In this document: positions 60,255 to 64,000 of the stretch, piece by piece
How the letters are laid out: each line of letters starts with the position of its first letter
How positions within the stretch are numbered: the stretch's first letter is position 1
Source of the DNA: Mucilaginibacter_A sp041088075
Lineage (GTDB): Bacteria; Bacteroidota; Bacteroidia; Sphingobacteriales; Sphingobacteriaceae
Length of the DNA: 64,000 bases
Direction: 5' to 3'
Assembly: GCF_041088075.1 (NCBI RefSeq)
Contig: NZ_JBGCVY010000044.1
Coordinates: 1-64,000, forward strand
Position numbers and translations under genes: made by a program
Notes under the pieces: generated by a model
The model's database searches: none
Seen by the model: only the letters and a program-made list of their open reading frames with translations
Told to the model about the DNA's origin: nothing

Positions 60255-61604
60255 ATGCATTTTAACATAAGTAAAATTTACTGCATCCTGTTCTTTACGT
60301 TCTGCTGCCCTTATATTTTAAAAGCACAAACAGCACGGGATTCCCTTTCGCCGGTTGTTTCTTTGCAGGAATGTATCCGATATGCTTTAAAAAACCAGCC
60401 TGTTTTGAGGCAAACACAGCTTGACCAGGAAATCAACGAACGCAACATTGATATTGCTTTGTCTGCCTGGTTGCCGCAGCTAAACGGGACTGGTAGTTTG
60501 CAGCATTATTTTGAGCTGCCTACCTCGGCTTTTCCAAATACCGCCGGCGGTACTACGGTTACGCGTTTGGGTTTGTACAATAACTCTACGCTTACGCTTG
60601 GTGCAAGCCAGGTTATCTACAACAACGATGTGCTGTTGGCTTCGCGCGGTGCAAAATATTCCAGGCGTTTCTACCAGCAAAACACACAAGTTAGCCAGGT
60701 TAATACTGTTGCCGATGTAAGCAAGGCTTTTTACGATGTGCTGCTTTCCCAAAAACAATTGGACATTATCAATGCGGATATTGCCCGTTTGCGGCTTGCT
60801 TTAAAAGATGCTTATGCGCAATACCAGGCCGGTGTGGTAGATAAAATTGATTACAAACAGGCCACCATCGCTTTAAACAATGCTTTGGCCAGTTACAAAG
60901 CCACCCAGGAAGCGGTAAAATCAAAGACGGCCGTTTTAAGGCAATTTATGGGGATTACGGCCGAACGGACAATTATGCCAGTTTATGACAGTGTTCGTTT
61001 GGAACAGGAAACCCACATTGATACTATGCAGATGCTGGATGTGCGGAACCGGCCGGAGTACCAGCAATTGGAAACCCAGCGCAACCTCCAAAACTTAAAT
61101 GTAAGTTATTACAAGTGGGGGTTTTTGCCATCTGTGGGTGCTTTCGGAAACTACAATGTGAATTTTTTGAACAACCAGTTTTCCGACCTGTACAACAAAG
61201 GATTTCCTAACTCTTTGATCGGGCTAAATTTAAGCATCCCTATTTTTCAGGGAACGCGCCGTTTGCAAAATTTGCGCAAGGCCAGGTTGCAGGTAGATCG
61301 CGCCGATTTAGATATCGTAAACCTGCATACCCAAATCAACACAGAATATGAGCAGGCATTGAGCAACTATAAAAGCAGCTATTTTGATTTGCAGACTTTG
61401 AAACAGAACGTGGATTTGTCGCGTGATGTGTACAACGTCGTTTTTCTGCAATACCGGGAAGGCATCAAAACTTATTTGGATGTGATTGTGGCACAGTCAG
61501 ACCTGCGCACTTCCGAATTAAATTATAACAATGCGCTTTTTACCTTGCTTTCCAGCAAAATAGATTTGCAAAGGGCTTTGGGTTCCCTTTCGGTTAATTA
61601 TTAG
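60255..61604 (+). CDS. TolC-family outer-membrane efflux protein
   Basis: The 449-residue protein has a signal peptide (HFNISKIYCILFFTFCCPYILKAQ). Two OEP repeats of helical hairpins with conserved VSLQECIRYALKNQP and PSVGAFGNYNVNFL...NLSIPIFQGTRRLQNLRKARLQ form the outer-membrane channel of a tripartite pump. The Met at 60255 gives a sensible signal peptide; a TTG at 60222 is an alternative. It is first in the RND operon. Confidence 0.9.
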   Translation: MHFNISKIYCILFFTFCCPYILKAQTARDSLSPVVSLQECIRYALKNQPVLRQTQLDQEINERNIDIALSAWLPQLNGTGSLQHYFELPTSAFPNTAGGTTVTRLGLYNNSTLTLGASQVIYNNDVLLASRGAKYSRRFYQQNTQVSQVNTVADVSKAFYDVLLSQKQLDIINADIARLRLALKDAYAQYQAGVVDKIDYKQATIALNNALASYKATQEAVKSKTAVLRQFMGITAERTIMPVYDSVRLEQETHIDTMQMLDVRNRPEYQQLETQRNLQNLNVSYYKWGFLPSVGAFGNYNVNFLNNQFSDLYNKGFPNSLIGLNLSIPIFQGTRRLQNLRKARLQVDRADLDIVNLHTQINTEYEQALSNYKSSYFDLQTLKQNVDLSRDVYNVVFLQYREGIKTYLDVIVAQSDLRTSELNYNNALFTLLSSKIDLQRALGSLSVNY

Positions 61605-61618
61605 AATTTATCTACCTC

Positions 61619-62749
61619 ATGAAAAATAAATATACCACGCTTGTGCTGTTAGTTGTTTCAGCTACCTGGATATCCTGTTCCAAATCACAAAAAAAGAGCA
61701 CGGCCATACCGCCAACGCCGGTAAACGTACAGGCTGCCGAAAAAACAGACGCTACTTATTACGACCAATTTGCAGGCACTGTAGTTGCTTTAAACAGTGT
61801 TGAACTGCGCTCTCAGGTTGCCGGTTTTATTACCGGTATTTTTTTTAAGGAGGGAGACGTAGTCCCGAAGGGGAAAATCTTGTACGAGATAGACCGCCGC
61901 TTGTATGAAGCCACGTACCAGCAGGCGCAAGCCAATTTGGTAAGCGCGCAGGCCAGCCTTAACCGGGCGCAAAAAGATGCAGACCGATATACACAATTGC
62001 TGAAACAAGACGCAGTTGCACGCCAGTTGGTAGATAATGCCATTGCCACTTTAGAAACCAGCCGGAGCCAGGTAGCTGCTGCTGCGGCAGGTGTGCGGTC
62101 GGCCAGGGCAAATTTAAGTTACTCCATTATCAAAGCCCCTTTTACCGGCCGCATCGGTATTTCGCAAGTGAGGTTAGGGGCTCAGATTAGCCCGGGCAGC
62201 ACCTTGTTGAACACCATTTCATCCGAAAACCCGATTGCGGTAGATTTTGTGGTAGATGAAAGTAACATCAGCCGTTTTGACCAGTTGCTGAATAAACGCG
62301 TAAAACAGGATTCGACCTTTAAAATGGTTTTGCCTACCGGCGAAACGTATGCCTATCCGGGCAAAATAGCGGTTATAGATAGGGGCGTAAACAACCAAAC
62401 CGGGACCATCAAAGTACGCGTACGCTTCCCAAACCCAAAAGACAAATTGGTTGACGGTATGAGCTGTTCGATCAATGTATTGAACAAAGCTTCCGGCGAT
62501 CAGGTAGTTATCCCGAACAAAGCGGTGGTAGAGCAAATGGGCGAATACTTCGTTTACCTGGCCAAAGATACCATTGCCAAGCAAATCAAAGTAAAAACCG
62601 GGCCGAAAGTCAACAGCAACATTGTTATTTTGAGCGGCATCAAAGAAGGCGACAAGGTCATCACCGAAGGTTTGCAAAGGCTCCGCGATGGCGGCCATAT
62701 CACTTTGGGTGCACCAAAACCGGCACCGCAAGGCCAACCAGGCAAATAA
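61619..62749 (+). CDS. RND efflux periplasmic adaptor (MFP family)
   Basis: The 376-residue membrane-fusion protein has a lipoprotein-type start (LVLLVVSATWISCSKS). The barrel-sandwich (lipoyl-like) halves VELRSQVAGFITGIFFKEGDVVPKG and YSIIKAPFTGRIGISQVRLGAQISPGS flank a coiled-coil hairpin (about 95-165); the beta-barrel and C-terminal domains follow. It bridges the RND pump and the TolC-like channel. Confidence 0.93.
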   Translation: MKNKYTTLVLLVVSATWISCSKSQKKSTAIPPTPVNVQAAEKTDATYYDQFAGTVVALNSVELRSQVAGFITGIFFKEGDVVPKGKILYEIDRRLYEATYQQAQANLVSAQASLNRAQKDADRYTQLLKQDAVARQLVDNAIATLETSRSQVAAAAAGVRSARANLSYSIIKAPFTGRIGISQVRLGAQISPGSTLLNTISSENPIAVDFVVDESNISRFDQLLNKRVKQDSTFKMVLPTGETYAYPGKIAVIDRGVNNQTGTIKVRVRFPNPKDKLVDGMSCSINVLNKASGDQVVIPNKAVVEQMGEYFVYLAKDTIAKQIKVKTGPKVNSNIVILSGIKEGDKVITEGLQRLRDGGHITLGAPKPAPQGQPGK

Positions 62750-62779
62750 TTTTTAAAAAAGACTTAGTAAAAGCATCAA

Positions 62780-64000
62780 ATGATTGCAGAAACTTTTATA
62801 CGCAGGCCCGTAACCGCTATGGTTATCTCCTTGGTTATCGTGATTGTGGGTTTATTGGCCATGAGTTCTTTGTCCATCGGGCAATATCCAGAAATTACCC
62901 CTCCAACCGTAAACATTACCAGTACTTACACCGGTGCCGATGCCCAAACGGTAGAGCAAACGGTGGCCACACCAGTGGAAGTGCAGGTAAACGGAACGCC
63001 TGGCATGACTTACCTGACCAGTAACAGTACCAGCAACGGGCAAATGAGCATGACAGCCAATTTTGAAGTAGGTACAAATATTGACATAGCCACGCTGGAT
63101 GTACAAAACAGGGTAAGTATCGCCACGCCTACCTTACCGCAGGAAGTGCAGCGTTTGGGCATAACCGTGCGCAAAAGAAACCCAAGTATTCTGATGCTGG
63201 TTGCCTTGTTCTCACCAAAAGGGACACATAATGTTACTTTTTTGGACAACTACACCAATATTTTTATTAAAGATGCCTTGGGCAGAACCAAGGGTGTGGG
63301 CGATATTTTTACCCGTGCCGATGATTTTAGTATGCGTATCTGGCTAAAGCCCGACAAGCTTTCTCAATTGTCTATTACGCCGGCACAAGTTACGGCCGCT
63401 TTGCAGGAGCAAAACGTGCAGGTAGCTGCCGGAACGGTAGGGGCGCCCCCGCAAAAAAACTCTCAGGTGTATGAATATACTGTTTTTGTGAAGGGAAGAT
63501 TGGTGAAACCGGAAGAATTTGGAAACGTCATCGTTAAAACTGATCCGGCTACCGGTTCTATTGTTTATTTAAAAGACGTGGCACGGGTAGAACTGGGCAA
63601 GTTTAACTATACGGGCAATTCCTTTGTGGATGGAAAAAGGGCTTCCTACCTCTTGGTTTACCAGGCACCGGGCAGCAATGCGCTTTCTACTGCCGAAGGT
63701 GTTTATGCCATGATGGCCCAGCTTAAAAAGCAGTTTCCTGCAGATGTGGATTACGTAGTGCCTTTCGAGTCGGTTTCAGTGGTGCAGGTTTCTGTAAAAG
63801 AAGTGGTTGAAACCTTAGTGATCGCTTTGGTCCTGGTGATTATTGTAGTGTACCTGTTCCTGCAAAGCTGGCGTGCCACTTTAATCCCGGTATTGGCCAT
63901 CCCGGTTTCCATCATTGGCACTTTTATATTTTTTATACCGCTCGGCTTTACCATCAATACTTTAACCCTGTTTGGTTTTGTGCTGGCGATAGGTATCGTG
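62780..64000 (+). CDS. RND multidrug transporter, AcrB-like (3' end beyond window)
   Basis: The frame starting MIAETFIRRPVTAMVISLVIV runs open for 407 codons to the window edge. It shows the HAE1-RND pattern: TM1, then the porter domain (QYPEITPPTVNITSTYTGAD, EQTVATPVEVQVNG, VQNRVSIATPTLPQEVQRLG) and TM2-3 (LVIIVVYLFLQSWRATLIPVLAIPVSIIGTF). The complete protein should be about 1050 residues. It completes the tripartite pump operon, 30 nt after the adaptor gene. Confidence 0.93.
   Translation, partial: MIAETFIRRPVTAMVISLVIVIVGLLAMSSLSIGQYPEITPPTVNITSTYTGADAQTVEQTVATPVEVQVNGTPGMTYLTSNSTSNGQMSMTANFEVGTNIDIATLDVQNRVSIATPTLPQEVQRLGITVRKRNPSILMLVALFSPKGTHNVTFLDNYTNIFIKDALGRTKGVGDIFTRADDFSMRIWLKPDKLSQLSITPAQVTAALQEQNVQVAAGTVGAPPQKNSQVYEYTVFVKGRLVKPEEFGNVIVKTDPATGSIVYLKDVARVELGKFNYTGNSFVDGKRASYLLVYQAPGSNALSTAEGVYAMMAQLKKQFPADVDYVVPFESVSVVQVSVKEVVETLVIALVLVIIVVYLFLQSWRATLIPVLAIPVSIIGTFIFFIPLGFTINTLTLFGFVLAIGIV

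Overview
The window comes from a Bacteroidetes chromosome, most likely the Sphingobacteriaceae (Mucilaginibacter/Pedobacter type). Evidence: Bacteroidetes promoters (TTTG, about 20 nt, then TATATTTG), A-rich leaders rather than strong Shine-Dalgarno sites, a TonB-dependent receptor with an N-terminal carboxypeptidase-regulatory-like domain, a CheB-CheR-PAS fusion, a GH3 beta-glucosidase/xylosidase-like enzyme, RND efflux, and several palindromic intergenic repeat families. No plasmid, phage or complete IS element is visible. This looks like ordinary chromosome with small accessory insertions.

Layout. 0.1-0.5 kb: decayed toxin-antitoxin remnants. 0.6-4.7 kb: isochorismatase-like hydrolase, small membrane protein, MFS exporter, Crp/Fnr and GlxA-type AraC regulators. 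4.8-7.0 kb: three VOC proteins and a HEPN two-gene module. 7.1-13.7 kb: aminotransferase, CDF transporter, Nudix hydrolase, then a biotin cluster (bioA, a ferritin-like di-iron protein, and convergent bioD-bioF). 13.7-18.8 kb: Spy-like protein, S24 repressor diverging from a degenerate GIY-YIG protein, msrB, ArsR-SRPBCC pair, DoxX-like protein, TPR protein. 18.9-26.7 kb: GH3 enzyme, two aldo/keto reductases with an AraC regulator, and heptose genes gmhA-hldE(kinase). 26.8-33.5 kb: large metallopeptidase/propeller/barrel protein, RhuM, HscA, Pr6Pr membrane protein. 34.7-41 kb: tRNA-Thr(CGT), then CheB, PAS histidine kinase and CheB-CheR-PAS, a signalling set without a chemoreceptor. 41.5-49 kb: LOG-family protein, tiny membrane protein, frameshifted HicB, TonB receptor, truncated antitoxin, MltR-like protein, guaB. 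49-58.7 kb: clan GH-A lipoprotein, PAS protein, SRPBCC protein, outer-membrane barrel, lysA, Fic, folB, FAD oxidase, secreted protein. 59-64 kb: HigBA pair and a TolC/adaptor/RND efflux operon cut by the window end.

The most striking signal is not a gene. The exact 12-mer TAAAAGAAGCAT (or ATGCTTCTTTTA) occurs about 41 times by eye, where chance predicts far fewer than one. A sister form, TAAAAACAGYAT, occurs about 12 times. Most copies lie between genes, often a few bases after a stop codon or as inverted pairs, and usually have a T-rich tract 5-6 bases before the TAAAA. A minority lie inside genes such as bioD, gmhA, lysA and folB without obvious insertion of extra residues. Density, inverted pairing and in-frame tolerance resemble DNA-uptake sequences of Neisseria and Pasteurellaceae. 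Recombinase scars or a mobile palindrome family are alternatives. A diverged second copy of the end of the FAD-oxidase gene, differing only at synonymous sites, independently points to homologous import of foreign DNA.
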